Shown piece by piece: positions 14,063-20,400 of a DNA stretch of 20,400 nt (within the stretch, counting starts at the first letter, position 1; every line of letters begins with the position of its first letter). The notes beneath the pieces were generated by a model. It was given only the letters and a program-made list of their open reading frames with translations, was not told where the DNA came from and made no database searches. Made by a program: the position numbers and the translations under genes. Source of the DNA: Deltaproteobacteria bacterium UBA6930 (lineage in GTDB: Bacteria > Myxococcota_A > UBA9160 > UBA6930); the NCBI GenBank assembly GCA_002450755.1, contig DKAI01000002.1, forward strand, positions 1-20,400, written 5' to 3'.

Positions 14063-15043
14063 ATGACTCAAGCGAATAAAGGAAATTCCTCCGAAATCGA
14101 ACTTAAACCCGTTTTTAAAGCTAGAGATGACCGTTTCCATTTCGGCGACCTCGGAGCGGACGATTGGTGGGCGACAGAAACCGCATGGTTCTCGTTCCAT
14201 TGCCCCGAAAGAAAGATGGGCGGGTGGTTGTACACCCTTGTAAGACCAAACATTGGAACAGTCGCCGGCGGAGCATGGGTATGGGATGATTCTGCTCATT
14301 TGCCCTGGAATGCACTGTATAGCGCCAACTTCTCAGCCCTTGAACTACCGCGCAATCAAGACCTAGATGACATCGACCTACCTACGGGAGTCTCGGTGCG
14401 CGCGGTCGAAGCATGCACCTCTTACGAACTTTCTTATCTAGACGAGGGACGTCTAACGGTTTCCTTACAATTCGATGGTGTAATGCCACCCGAACCTCTT
14501 ACCGCGGCGGGCTCTACCTTTGGCAGAGCTAGTCATTTCGATCAGATTGGGAGAGTTCACGGCAATATCGTTCTTCACGGAGAAAGAATAGAAATAGACT
14601 GTTTTTCCTTCCGCGATCGTACCTGGGGAAGAAGGAGGGAGGATCGCCCCAGACAGGCCGCTTACGTAACCGGATGTGCCGGCGCAGACGAGGGATTTCT
14701 TGCGGTCACTAATGTCGACAAGCAGGCAAATCCTATTGCTTACGGTTTTCTGCGAAGGAATGGCGAAACAATCCCGATAAAACACGGCGAACGTATTATC
14801 GAAAGAGACGCGCGAGAAGGTTGGGTAACACGAGTTGTAATCCAGGGCGAAGATCTATCAGGCCGAAGACTTCACATGATTGGCACTCCCCAAAGTAGAA
14901 TTATCTTAAACAGACATAGCTTTATAGATGTCAATAGCCTGATTCTCTGGGAATCTGACAAAGTTCAAGCCTGGGGCGAAGATCAAGACATGTGGCCCGT
15001 TCATACCTGGTCAAAAGCCCGCCGGGAAAGGACTCAGAATTGA
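14063..15043 (+). CDS. AttH/DUF7064-like lipocalin-type protein
   Basis: A 326-residue protein starting at ATG 14063, eight bases after GGAGAG; an in-frame TTG two codons earlier fits the ribosome site less well. The sequence suggests the AttH/carotenoid 1,2-hydratase-like double-lipocalin group now split into DUF7064/DUF7065 families. Its signatures are DDRFHFGDLGADDWWATETAW-type aromatic N-terminus, SHFDQIGRVHG (157-167) and FSFRDRTWGRR (181-191). No signal peptide is visible. Relatives often accompany APH-type phosphotransferase and acyl-CoA genes, as here: the DUF6285-like gene overlaps its stop codon. It may bind or modify a hydrophobic substrate. Family moderately sure, function unknown. 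Confidence 0.75.
   Translation: MTQANKGNSSEIELKPVFKARDDRFHFGDLGADDWWATETAWFSFHCPERKMGGWLYTLVRPNIGTVAGGAWVWDDSAHLPWNALYSANFSALELPRNQDLDDIDLPTGVSVRAVEACTSYELSYLDEGRLTVSLQFDGVMPPEPLTAAGSTFGRASHFDQIGRVHGNIVLHGERIEIDCFSFRDRTWGRRREDRPRQAAYVTGCAGADEGFLAVTNVDKQANPIAYGFLRRNGETIPIKHGERIIERDAREGWVTRVVIQGEDLSGRRLHMIGTPQSRIILNRHSFIDVNSLILWESDKVQAWGEDQDMWPVHTWSKARRERTQN
15028..15032 (+). promoter_or_regulatory. SD AAGGA supporting a TTG start that overlaps the previous stop (TTGA)
   Basis: AAGGA at 15028-15032 lies seven bases before TTG at 15040. That TTG overlaps the upstream TGA stop by two bases in the arrangement TTGA. This decides the start of the DUF6285-like gene against a GTG 48 bp upstream, which lies deep inside the preceding gene. 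Confidence 0.6.
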
Positions 15044-15465
15044 ATAACAAGTCACTCCCACCAGACCAACTTCTTGGCCGAATAGCAAAATCCTTAAAAA
15101 CCGAGATAGGACCTGCTGTGAATGAAGCCTATCCTAAAACACAGGCTTTTCTTACCGCTGTGGTTTTGGAGAAATTGGCGGGGCAACTGAAATTTGAGCA
15201 AGAACATGCACAGATAGAAGACAAAGAACTCCTCATACTTTCTCGCGATTTAATAAAGATCGGAGAGGAAAAGCTTCCTGCGACTTTAAAGAATGCCGTA
15301 ATTCGAGTTAACGATGAACTAGACATCGGGTCCGTAAACGCCCTTATTACAATTCTATACGAAAACAAGCCCGTTCTGAACGAAAAACTTTTCGACATGC
15401 TTTTGGGTCGCATTCGCAAATTTCTTCGATCGAGAGTTGACAGAGCAATGGAATATTCGGCATGA
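15040..15465 (+). CDS. DUF6285-like small helical protein, partner of the adjacent phosphotransferase
   Basis: A 141-residue, cysteine-free, largely helical protein, starting at TTG 15040 by its ribosome site and stop overlap. The pattern LLGRIAKSLKTEIGPAVNE, followed by a long helix with many Ala/Leu and a second helical half, matches what I recall of DUF6285, a family encoded next to APH-type phosphotransferases in acyl-CoA metabolism. LvaB of the Pseudomonas putida levulinate pathway is a small protein of this kind that stimulates the 4-hydroxyvaleryl-CoA kinase LvaA. Here the gene overlaps the phosphotransferase start by ATGA, so the two are coupled and probably form a complex. The family assignment is from memory and the partner role is inferred. 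Confidence 0.7.
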   Translation: MNNKSLPPDQLLGRIAKSLKTEIGPAVNEAYPKTQAFLTAVVLEKLAGQLKFEQEHAQIEDKELLILSRDLIKIGEEKLPATLKNAVIRVNDELDIGSVNALITILYENKPVLNEKLFDMLLGRIRKFLRSRVDRAMEYSA

Positions 15466-16499
15466 GTACAGACTCACAAGACGTATCTAAAAAAATCTGT
15501 TCCTACCTGTCAGTCAAACTTCCTGAGGCTAGGGATATACGGATTAAAAACCTGGAGAAAATGGATGTTGGCTGGTCCCATGAGACATTTCTTTTCGATG
15601 CAAGCTTCAAAGAAGCTGGCCAACAAAAATCCATTCCTCTATGTCTTCGTCGTGACCCGGGAAATGCTTTACTCCGACATTTTTCGGATCTGTCTGTTCA
15701 ATTCAAAGTCTTAAAGTGTCTCGAGAACACCTCGCTCCAGAGTCCGAAACCTTATTGGTACGAAGAGGACCTTTCTTTTTTAGATTCGCCGTTTTTAATA
15801 ATGGAAAAGGTACCTGGAACCTGCCCTAGTCCTTGGGGAAGCGCCGGACAAAGCTTCTACGCAGAGGCCGCTAATCGAGGGACGCTACCAAGAAGCTTTA
15901 CCGAAACTCTTTCGTTGTTACATAATCTAGATTGGAAGAGAGCCGGCCTCGACTTCTTGGGGGTGCCCGAAGATGGTACTCACTTCGCACTCCGAGAAGT
16001 TTCCAAGTGGCGAGAGCTGATAGAGGTATCCGAGCAAGAACCTGATCCAATATTAATCGACTTAATCGGCTGGCTTGAAACTAATGCACCTCCCACAAAC
16101 CGGTTCACTCTGGTGCACGGAGCCTGGCGAACTGGAAACTTGTTAATAAATGAAGATAAGATTTCCGCAGTACTAGATTGGGAACTCCAGGTTATTGGTG
16201 ACCCGATGTATGATGTGGCATACGTGTTGGCTGATCTAAATAGGGAAGGAAGCAACCTTCTCTCGCACCTGGTTAAGAAGGAAGATTTCTTCCGCGATTA
16301 CGAAACCGCCACGGGACACAGTATCGATGAAAAAGCATGCGGCTATTACCAGATGCTCTATCTAATGCGAGGCGCAGCATTTTGGATGAGTGCAGCGGGC
16401 CTCTATGCAACTGGTCGAAGCGATGACATTCGCCTCGCTCGAACAGCTTGGTCCATACCTGTTGTCTTAGAAACTGCTGCTAAGGCACTTGGTTACTAG
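15462..16499 (+). CDS. APH-fold phosphotransferase (ACAD10/LvaA-type) with catalytic Asp replaced by Ala
   Basis: A 345-residue phosphotransferase of the group that phosphorylates hydroxyacyl-CoAs in the ACAD10/LvaA pathways. The N-lobe has VGWSHETFLFDA and a CLRRDPG strand, then the hinge LIMEKVPG. The catalytic loop reads VHGAWRTGN: His219, Ala221 and Asn226. Position 221 is the catalytic Asp (HGD) in active relatives and is encoded here by GCC at 16122-16124. The Mg2+ Asp239 is intact in VLDWELQVIGDPMYD. All other landmarks and the length are normal, so this is not a decayed gene. It may be a pseudokinase, use another base, or carry a sequencing error. It is coupled to the DUF6285-like gene by ATGA. 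The usual acyl-CoA dehydrogenase partner is not in the window. Confidence 0.87.
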   Translation: MSTDSQDVSKKICSYLSVKLPEARDIRIKNLEKMDVGWSHETFLFDASFKEAGQQKSIPLCLRRDPGNALLRHFSDLSVQFKVLKCLENTSLQSPKPYWYEEDLSFLDSPFLIMEKVPGTCPSPWGSAGQSFYAEAANRGTLPRSFTETLSLLHNLDWKRAGLDFLGVPEDGTHFALREVSKWRELIEVSEQEPDPILIDLIGWLETNAPPTNRFTLVHGAWRTGNLLINEDKISAVLDWELQVIGDPMYDVAYVLADLNREGSNLLSHLVKKEDFFRDYETATGHSIDEKACGYYQMLYLMRGAAFWMSAAGLYATGRSDDIRLARTAWSIPVVLETAAKALGY

Positions 16500-16568
16500 C
16501 ATTCTACTAGCCAAAGCTATCCTGCCTGAAGTAACCTAGATTTCCACCTTAGAACCGAGGACAGTTCA

Positions 16569-17036
16569 ATGATAAAGGGAATACACCACACCGCGATATC
16601 GACTAGCAATCTCGAACGGTCTCTATCTTTTTACACCCGTCTCCTGGGTTTCGAAGAAGTTACAAGTTTCGCATGGGAAGAAGGGAATGATGTTTTCGAT
16701 GAAATCACTAACCTTCATTCTTCCTCTGGACGTGTCGCACTCCTCCGCGGAGGGAACGCGTTTATTGAACTTTTCGAATTTAAATCTCCCGAGCCAACCA
16801 AGGCAGACCCCAATCGCCCTGTCTGCGACCACGGAATCACTCACCTCTGCCTTGAAGTCGAAGACATCGTGGCGGAGCATAAGCGGCTTTCTAATGCGGG
16901 AATGCACTTCCATAGCCCTCCAATAGATGCAGGAATGGGATTAAAGGCGGCCTATGGGAGAGATCCAGAAGGCAATGTTGTTGAAATCTTAGAAGTAGAA
17001 GGGAAAGATAATCCTTTCGCACTAAACAAGAACTAG
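16569..17036 (+). CDS. VOC (glyoxalase/bleomycin-resistance superfamily) protein
   Basis: A 155-residue vicinal-oxygen-chelate protein made of two beta-alpha-beta-beta-beta halves. Likely metal ligands are His7 (IHHTAIS), Glu67 or Glu70 (FIELFEF), His92 (GITHLCLEVED) and Glu139 (GNVVEILEVEG), a complete 2-His/2-Glu type set. The family includes methylmalonyl-CoA epimerase, extradiol dioxygenases and glyoxalases; size and motifs do not decide between them. GAGGA lies before the ATG. It follows the phosphotransferase by 69 bp on the same strand and may be the last gene of that operon. It converges with the thiolase-like gene, 44 bp away. An epimerase or lyase role in CoA-ester metabolism would fit the neighbourhood but is a guess. 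Confidence 0.88.
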   Translation: MIKGIHHTAISTSNLERSLSFYTRLLGFEEVTSFAWEEGNDVFDEITNLHSSSGRVALLRGGNAFIELFEFKSPEPTKADPNRPVCDHGITHLCLEVEDIVAEHKRLSNAGMHFHSPPIDAGMGLKAAYGRDPEGNVVEILEVEGKDNPFALNKN

Positions 17037-17080
17037 GTAATCCTTTTTGGAAACCATGATGTTCAAAGAATTAATGATTT

Positions 17081-18565
17081 CTACACAGGGCGATATTCTG
17101 TCGGAGACCCAAAGAGCCTTACAGTGCGACCGATTAAATTTTCGCCCGCAAGATCAGAAAGGACATCCTCGGCAGCCCTAGCTGCCGTTCGAGACCCGTC
17201 ACTTAACGTAGCGATTATCGGTGCACGAGAAGGCTTTCCCTCGCGATCGTAAGAAACCGTAGCGGCATCAACGACAGCACTGCCCTCGGAATTCTGAACA
17301 ACGGGAATCGCCGCGGATGAGAGTATGCCTTGTTCCTTTTCATTGTTTACACGATGGAAACCTTTAGACGATGGCTTAGCGCCGTATATGCCCGCCGCGT
17401 GCTTGGACATAAAACCACCGTTTGCAGTAACTAGACCTTTCCCGCTTGTTTCTCTAATCCGTTCCACCATCGCTGCGATCGCGTGTGTACTGTAATTGTT
17501 TCCTGGTCCGCCAAAATACGGGAGTCCTCCAGTGACCGTAAGATCCCTGCTATCGCTAAGAGCGATACCCAGACCCGCCGCCGCGACTTCAACTGCGACA
17601 GGGAAACATGAGTAGAAGTCAATATGATCGACATCGTCAACCGACATTCCTGCTCCGGCAAGTGCCAAATTCGATGCAGCCGTCATAGCAGGAGAAGTGC
17701 CCAAGTCAGGTCGTTGCGTGCATTGAAGTTCTTTCATCTCTGCTCCGCTCCAAGGAAAAACACACTGGTCTGCCAAACCTGCCTCGGTTGCAGTCGCAAG
17801 GTTTGTAACGATAAGAGCAGCCCCCTGGTCAACATTAGGAAAAGAATTCATTGATCTTGTATAGGGCTCAGCAATCAAGCGATTTGTATCGGTAACCTCA
17901 GAAATTTCTTCAGGTCGCTGGGAATGAGAAAACCATGCGTAGGGATTCTTTTGAGCTACCTCTGTAAAGCGGGCCATAAGGTTCGCAATCTCTTTTCGCT
18001 GTTCTTCGTGGGTCCTACCCGATCTCTTTGCAAGAACGCTCTCAAACATTGGATAAACCGTGGAAGGAGCAAGCAACCCTGCGCTCGCCTCAGCTTTGTT
18101 GAGCATTCCTTCAAGAGTGGGTCCGATCGTCGTGCCAGTTTTTTCGATTTCCATATTACCGCTGGACACTTTCAAAAAGTTTACAGCCGGATTCTCTTTA
18201 CGCATCGAACGGGTTGCTTCCGCACCAACGATTAAAGTCGACCTGATCACCCCCGAGGCTATGTCCTCAGAAGCCCGATTAACCAGGAATTGAGGAATAT
18301 TCCCTCCGTGGCTTGAATGCTCAGGAACGGCATTCTCCAGTCCCAACATTCGCGCGAGAACTCCCGGAGCATCTAAAATTGAATTAGAGAATGAGATCGC
18401 GACCAAGGTTAGTCGATCGATAGTTTTTCCAACTCCAGGAGCATCTTCCAAAGCCTTCCGCGCTGCACTCTCGGCCAAACCAATTGCACTTACAATCGCA
18501 TCCTTTTCAGTTACTTGCCCAACGGATACAATTACAGGTGTACGTGAGGGATCAGTCTGGCTCAT
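17081..18565 (-). CDS. Thiolase-like protein with TLP1-type C-terminal domain
   Basis: A 494-residue protein from ATG 18565, which has GGAGG five bases upstream. The frame is open for 73 more codons, but that region overlaps the divergent epoxide hydrolase and lacks family similarity. The N-terminal half resembles SCP2-type thiolases (SHGGNIPQFLVNRASEDI at 85-102, then STLIVGAEA). The nucleophilic Cys of true thiolases is not in the usual place: the segment reads HSSHGGN. The second half has DHIDFYSCFPVAVE, YFGGPGNNYSTHAIAAM and GGFMSKHAAGIYG. The last ~80 residues (VVDAATVSYDREGKPSRAPIIA then TLSDGSR onward) match the additional domain of mycobacterial thiolase-like protein type 1. Commonly annotated acetyl-CoA acetyltransferase; the missing Cys makes that doubtful, and the real reaction is unknown. 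Confidence 0.85.
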   Translation of the reverse strand: MSQTDPSRTPVIVSVGQVTEKDAIVSAIGLAESAARKALEDAPGVGKTIDRLTLVAISFSNSILDAPGVLARMLGLENAVPEHSSHGGNIPQFLVNRASEDIASGVIRSTLIVGAEATRSMRKENPAVNFLKVSSGNMEIEKTGTTIGPTLEGMLNKAEASAGLLAPSTVYPMFESVLAKRSGRTHEEQRKEIANLMARFTEVAQKNPYAWFSHSQRPEEISEVTDTNRLIAEPYTRSMNSFPNVDQGAALIVTNLATATEAGLADQCVFPWSGAEMKELQCTQRPDLGTSPAMTAASNLALAGAGMSVDDVDHIDFYSCFPVAVEVAAAGLGIALSDSRDLTVTGGLPYFGGPGNNYSTHAIAAMVERIRETSGKGLVTANGGFMSKHAAGIYGAKPSSKGFHRVNNEKEQGILSSAAIPVVQNSEGSAVVDAATVSYDREGKPSRAPIIATLSDGSRTAARAAEDVLSDLAGENLIGRTVRLFGSPTEYRPV

Positions 18566-18636
18566 AATTTCCTCCAACGAGGTAGTGTAAGGCCCTAGAG
18601 ACTTCATTTCGACCCCTCTAAGCTTAAGAAGGAAAA

Positions 18637-19599
18637 ATGCAGAGCAGACATTTTGAAAATATCGATAGCGAAGGCGTGAATCTAAAGACATTGGTAGAAG
18701 GCGAAGGACCACTGGTAATACTACTACACGGCTTTCCTCAATGCTGGTATCTATGGCGAAATCAAATCGATGCCATAGCAGCATCCGGTTATCAAGTTGC
18801 GGTTCCCGATCAGAGAGGTTACGGAGAAAGTGATGCGCCAGAAGACATCACGGATTACGATATTTTGCATTTAACTAGCGATGTTAAAAACATCGCCGAA
18901 AAGCTGGGGCATCAGCGCTTTACCGTTATTGGACACGACTGGGGCGCAGCCGTCGCATGGAACACGGCACTCCTGCACGAAGACGCGGTACAAGCAGTCG
19001 CCGGTCTGTCCGTACCATACGTAAGATTTGAAAGGCCCGAGATTCTCACAAAACAGGAATACTGGGGAGACCGTTTTTGGTATATGGCATATTTCCAAAA
19101 GCCGGGCGTAGCAGAACTAGAACTCGAGTCTGACATACGGCGCACCCTAGAGCTTATTTACTTTTGGTTTTCGGGAGATGCAGACCGGTCAGTCAGCTTC
19201 GAGAAAACCAAAGAATCCGGTCTGCTCGAGGGCCTCGGAGACGCCGCCTTCCCGACTTCGTGGTTAACCAAAGACGATCTTGATTACTACTGTCGGAGTT
19301 TCCAACATAACGGGTTTCGAGGCCCATTGAATTGGTATCGAAACATCGAACGAAATATCCAAGAAACCCCCGGACTGCGAAATAAAGTCGTCAGCCAACC
19401 TGCGATGTTTCTGGCGGGATCGCAAGACCCTGTTCTCGCAATGCCCGTCGGGGCTGCAATAGATTCAATGAACCGTTGGGTTCCTAACCTTCAAACTAAC
19501 GAGATTATAAAGGGCCCAGGTCACTGGCTACCAATGGAGGCGCCCACGGCAGTAACCGAGAAAATTTTGGCTTTTCTCAAACAGACCTCCGGGGGATGA
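18637..19599 (+). CDS. Soluble epoxide hydrolase (alpha/beta hydrolase fold)
   Basis: A 320-residue epoxide hydrolase with the complete active site. HGFP (31-34) supplies the oxyanion hole. The nucleophile Asp101 lies in GHDWGA. The lid tyrosines Tyr152 (YFQKPG) and Tyr234 (NWYRN) activate the epoxide. Asp264 (GSQDPV) and His296 (GPGHW) complete the charge relay. The motif set is that of mammalian/plant-type soluble epoxide hydrolases and distinguishes it from haloalkane dehalogenases, which lack the Tyr pair. It opens epoxides to vicinal diols in the cytoplasm. AAGGA lies three bases before the ATG, a close spacing. It is divergent from the thiolase-like gene across 71 bp and is followed, after 135 bp, by a TauD dioxygenase on the same strand. 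Confidence 0.93.
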   Translation: MQSRHFENIDSEGVNLKTLVEGEGPLVILLHGFPQCWYLWRNQIDAIAASGYQVAVPDQRGYGESDAPEDITDYDILHLTSDVKNIAEKLGHQRFTVIGHDWGAAVAWNTALLHEDAVQAVAGLSVPYVRFERPEILTKQEYWGDRFWYMAYFQKPGVAELELESDIRRTLELIYFWFSGDADRSVSFEKTKESGLLEGLGDAAFPTSWLTKDDLDYYCRSFQHNGFRGPLNWYRNIERNIQETPGLRNKVVSQPAMFLAGSQDPVLAMPVGAAIDSMNRWVPNLQTNEIIKGPGHWLPMEAPTAVTEKILAFLKQTSGG

Positions 19600-19734
19600 C
19601 GATCTAACCTTGCGTAAGAGCTTAATAAGTTCGTGGGTTCACCTTCCTTTCGGATTTTCCCTTTTTTTCTACCTTCTTCGTAGCGGATGCGATTGCTTAG
19701 GGAGCATAATGCCCAGATGCGAAAAGGAGTCCAG
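19600..19734. other. 135-bp intergenic gap before the TauD-type gene
   Basis: It contains a pyrimidine-rich stretch with a seven-T run (19662-19668) but no stem strong enough to call a terminator, and then the AAGGAG site at 19724-19729. A promoter for the dioxygenase may be here; none is convincing by eye. Confidence 0.4.
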
Positions 19735-20400
19735 ATGCAGCTCGAAGTCAATTCCTTGAAAGAGCCTTTAGGCGCGGAAGTTTTCGGTTTCAATCCAAGG
19801 ATTCCGTTAGACGAAGAATCGAAATCATGTCTTATCAGAGCCCTTCGTCGCCATCTCTTATTAATCTTTCGTGGAGGACCGCAACCCACCGAAGAAGAGT
19901 TTCTCCAATTTGGCAAGGAATTCGGAAAGCTAGCCCCAGGTGCCGAGATCTTCGGCGATGTCTCCGATCATCCTGAAATAATTCCAATTACCAACGAAGT
20001 AAATGAATACGGAGAACCTGTTGGTACGGCCGGTTCCGTTGAACTTAACTGGCACCACGACTATTCATACCTTGCCCAAACCGCTAAGGAGACTTTCCTT
20101 CACGGGGTTACAATCCCTCAAGAACCCTGCAACACTCATTTCAGCGATTCATATTCCGCACTTGAGAGCCTTCCAACCGAATTAGGCAGAACTGTACGAC
20201 AGCTCTCTGCACTCCACGATATAAACGGAAGCGTTCCCGAAGAGGACCACGCCCAACTGGAACAAATGGTTGAGAAGAAACGTGAACGACATCTTCGAGA
20301 GGGAAGATCCAGGCGCGGAAACTGGCAATATATTCATCCCATGGTCAAAAGCCACCCTGATTCGGGTCGAGAAGTTCTCTACATCAGCAAAGGCATGACA
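19735..20400 (+). CDS. TauD/TfdA-family Fe(II)/2-oxoglutarate dioxygenase (3' truncated)
   Basis: The frame is open for 222 codons from ATG 19735 to the window edge. AAGGAG ends five bases before the ATG. The N-terminus LGAEVFGFNPRIPLDEE and RRHLLLIFRGG (38-48) are typical of TauD/TfdA enzymes. The iron-binding HxD is His107/Asp109 in NWHHDYSY, and the second half (LYISKGMT at the end) is approaching the region that precedes the distal His and Arg, which lie outside the window. Family members hydroxylate or desulfonate small acids such as taurine, 2,4-D or gamma-butyrobetaine with 2-oxoglutarate and O2. The substrate is not readable; no sulfonate transporter is nearby. It may be cotranscribed with the epoxide hydrolase upstream. 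Confidence 0.9.
   Translation, partial: MQLEVNSLKEPLGAEVFGFNPRIPLDEESKSCLIRALRRHLLLIFRGGPQPTEEEFLQFGKEFGKLAPGAEIFGDVSDHPEIIPITNEVNEYGEPVGTAGSVELNWHHDYSYLAQTAKETFLHGVTIPQEPCNTHFSDSYSALESLPTELGRTVRQLSALHDINGSVPEEDHAQLEQMVEKKRERHLREGRSRRGNWQYIHPMVKSHPDSGREVLYISKGMT

Noticed and set aside
14992..15039. GTG start 48 bp upstream for the DUF6285-like gene
   Set aside because: It would lie deep within the preceding gene without a ribosome site, whereas TTG 15040 has AAGGA at seven bases and a TTGA stop overlap.
18566..18784. 73-codon N-terminal extension of the thiolase-like frame
   Set aside because: It overlaps the divergent epoxide hydrolase start, lacks thiolase similarity, and the internal ATG at 18565 has a strong GGAGG at correct distance.
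19650..19670. Possible terminator with T-run after the epoxide hydrolase gene
   Set aside because: No adequate GC-rich stem precedes the seven-T run.
1..20400. Mobile elements, defence islands, CRISPR arrays, tRNA or rRNA genes
   Set aside because: No transposase, integrase, nuclease or restriction-type gene, spaced repeat array or RNA gene was seen; every sizeable open region is accounted for by metabolic or housekeeping genes.

Overview
The window is a densely packed stretch of bacterial chromosome. Base composition is moderate (near 50% GC by eye). There are 22 complete or nearly complete genes plus two cut by the window edges, and no RNA genes, CRISPR array, transposase or prophage gene that I can see. 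The gene content points to an uncultivated, free-living aerobic heterotroph with a large CoA-ester and oxidative catabolic repertoire: SDRs, a class III CoA transferase, a MaoC hydratase, a CitE lyase, an LLM oxidoreductase, a thiolase-like protein, an epoxide hydrolase and a TauD-type dioxygenase. Alongside these sit a few housekeeping genes (SurE, Tag, ArfB). ArfB and the catabolic mix suit a marine or soil proteobacterium or a neighbouring phylum. I cannot place it more precisely from sequence alone.

Layout. (1) 1-1551 (+): tail of an unidentified gene, then a one-base-spaced MaoC hydratase / CitE-type lyase pair. (2) 1566-2270 (-): SurE. (3) 2352-5871 (+): three tandem paralogous NAD-type SDRs followed by a class III CoA transferase, behind a plausible sigma70 promoter. 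(4) 5918-9259 (-): MFS transporter, FAD aromatic-type monooxygenase and, coupled to it by ATGA, a maleate isomerase/arylmalonate decarboxylase-fold protein lacking both usual cysteines. (5) 9352-9975 (+): Tag glycosylase. (6) 9985-12926 (-): NahK-like kinase, LLM oxidoreductase, and a fold-IV transaminase resembling (R)-amine transaminases that appears to start at a rare ATT codon. (7) 12947-13468 (+): a bacterial UPF0462 protein; 13473-13901 (-): ArfB. (8) 14063-17036 (+): AttH/DUF7064-like protein, DUF6285-like small protein, APH-fold phosphotransferase with HGA in place of HGD, and a VOC protein. (9) 17081-18565 (-): thiolase-like protein with a TLP1-type C-terminal domain; 18637-19599 (+): epoxide hydrolase; 19735 to the window end (+): TauD/TfdA dioxygenase.

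How the genes may work together (inference). Regions 1 and 3 supply a CoA transferase, a MaoC hydratase and a CitE lyase, the same reaction classes used to break down C5 dicarboxylates such as mesaconate or itaconate. Regions 3 and 4 look like uptake, hydroxylation, oxidation and CoA-activation steps for a small organic acid or aromatic compound. In region 8 the overlapping small protein and phosphotransferase recall the LvaA/LvaB 4-hydroxyacyl-CoA kinase pair, but with an altered catalytic loop. The most unusual observations are the ATT start, the HGA kinase, the cysteine-less decarboxylase-fold protein, and a 17-bp palindrome that carries ribosome binding sites for two divergent genes.
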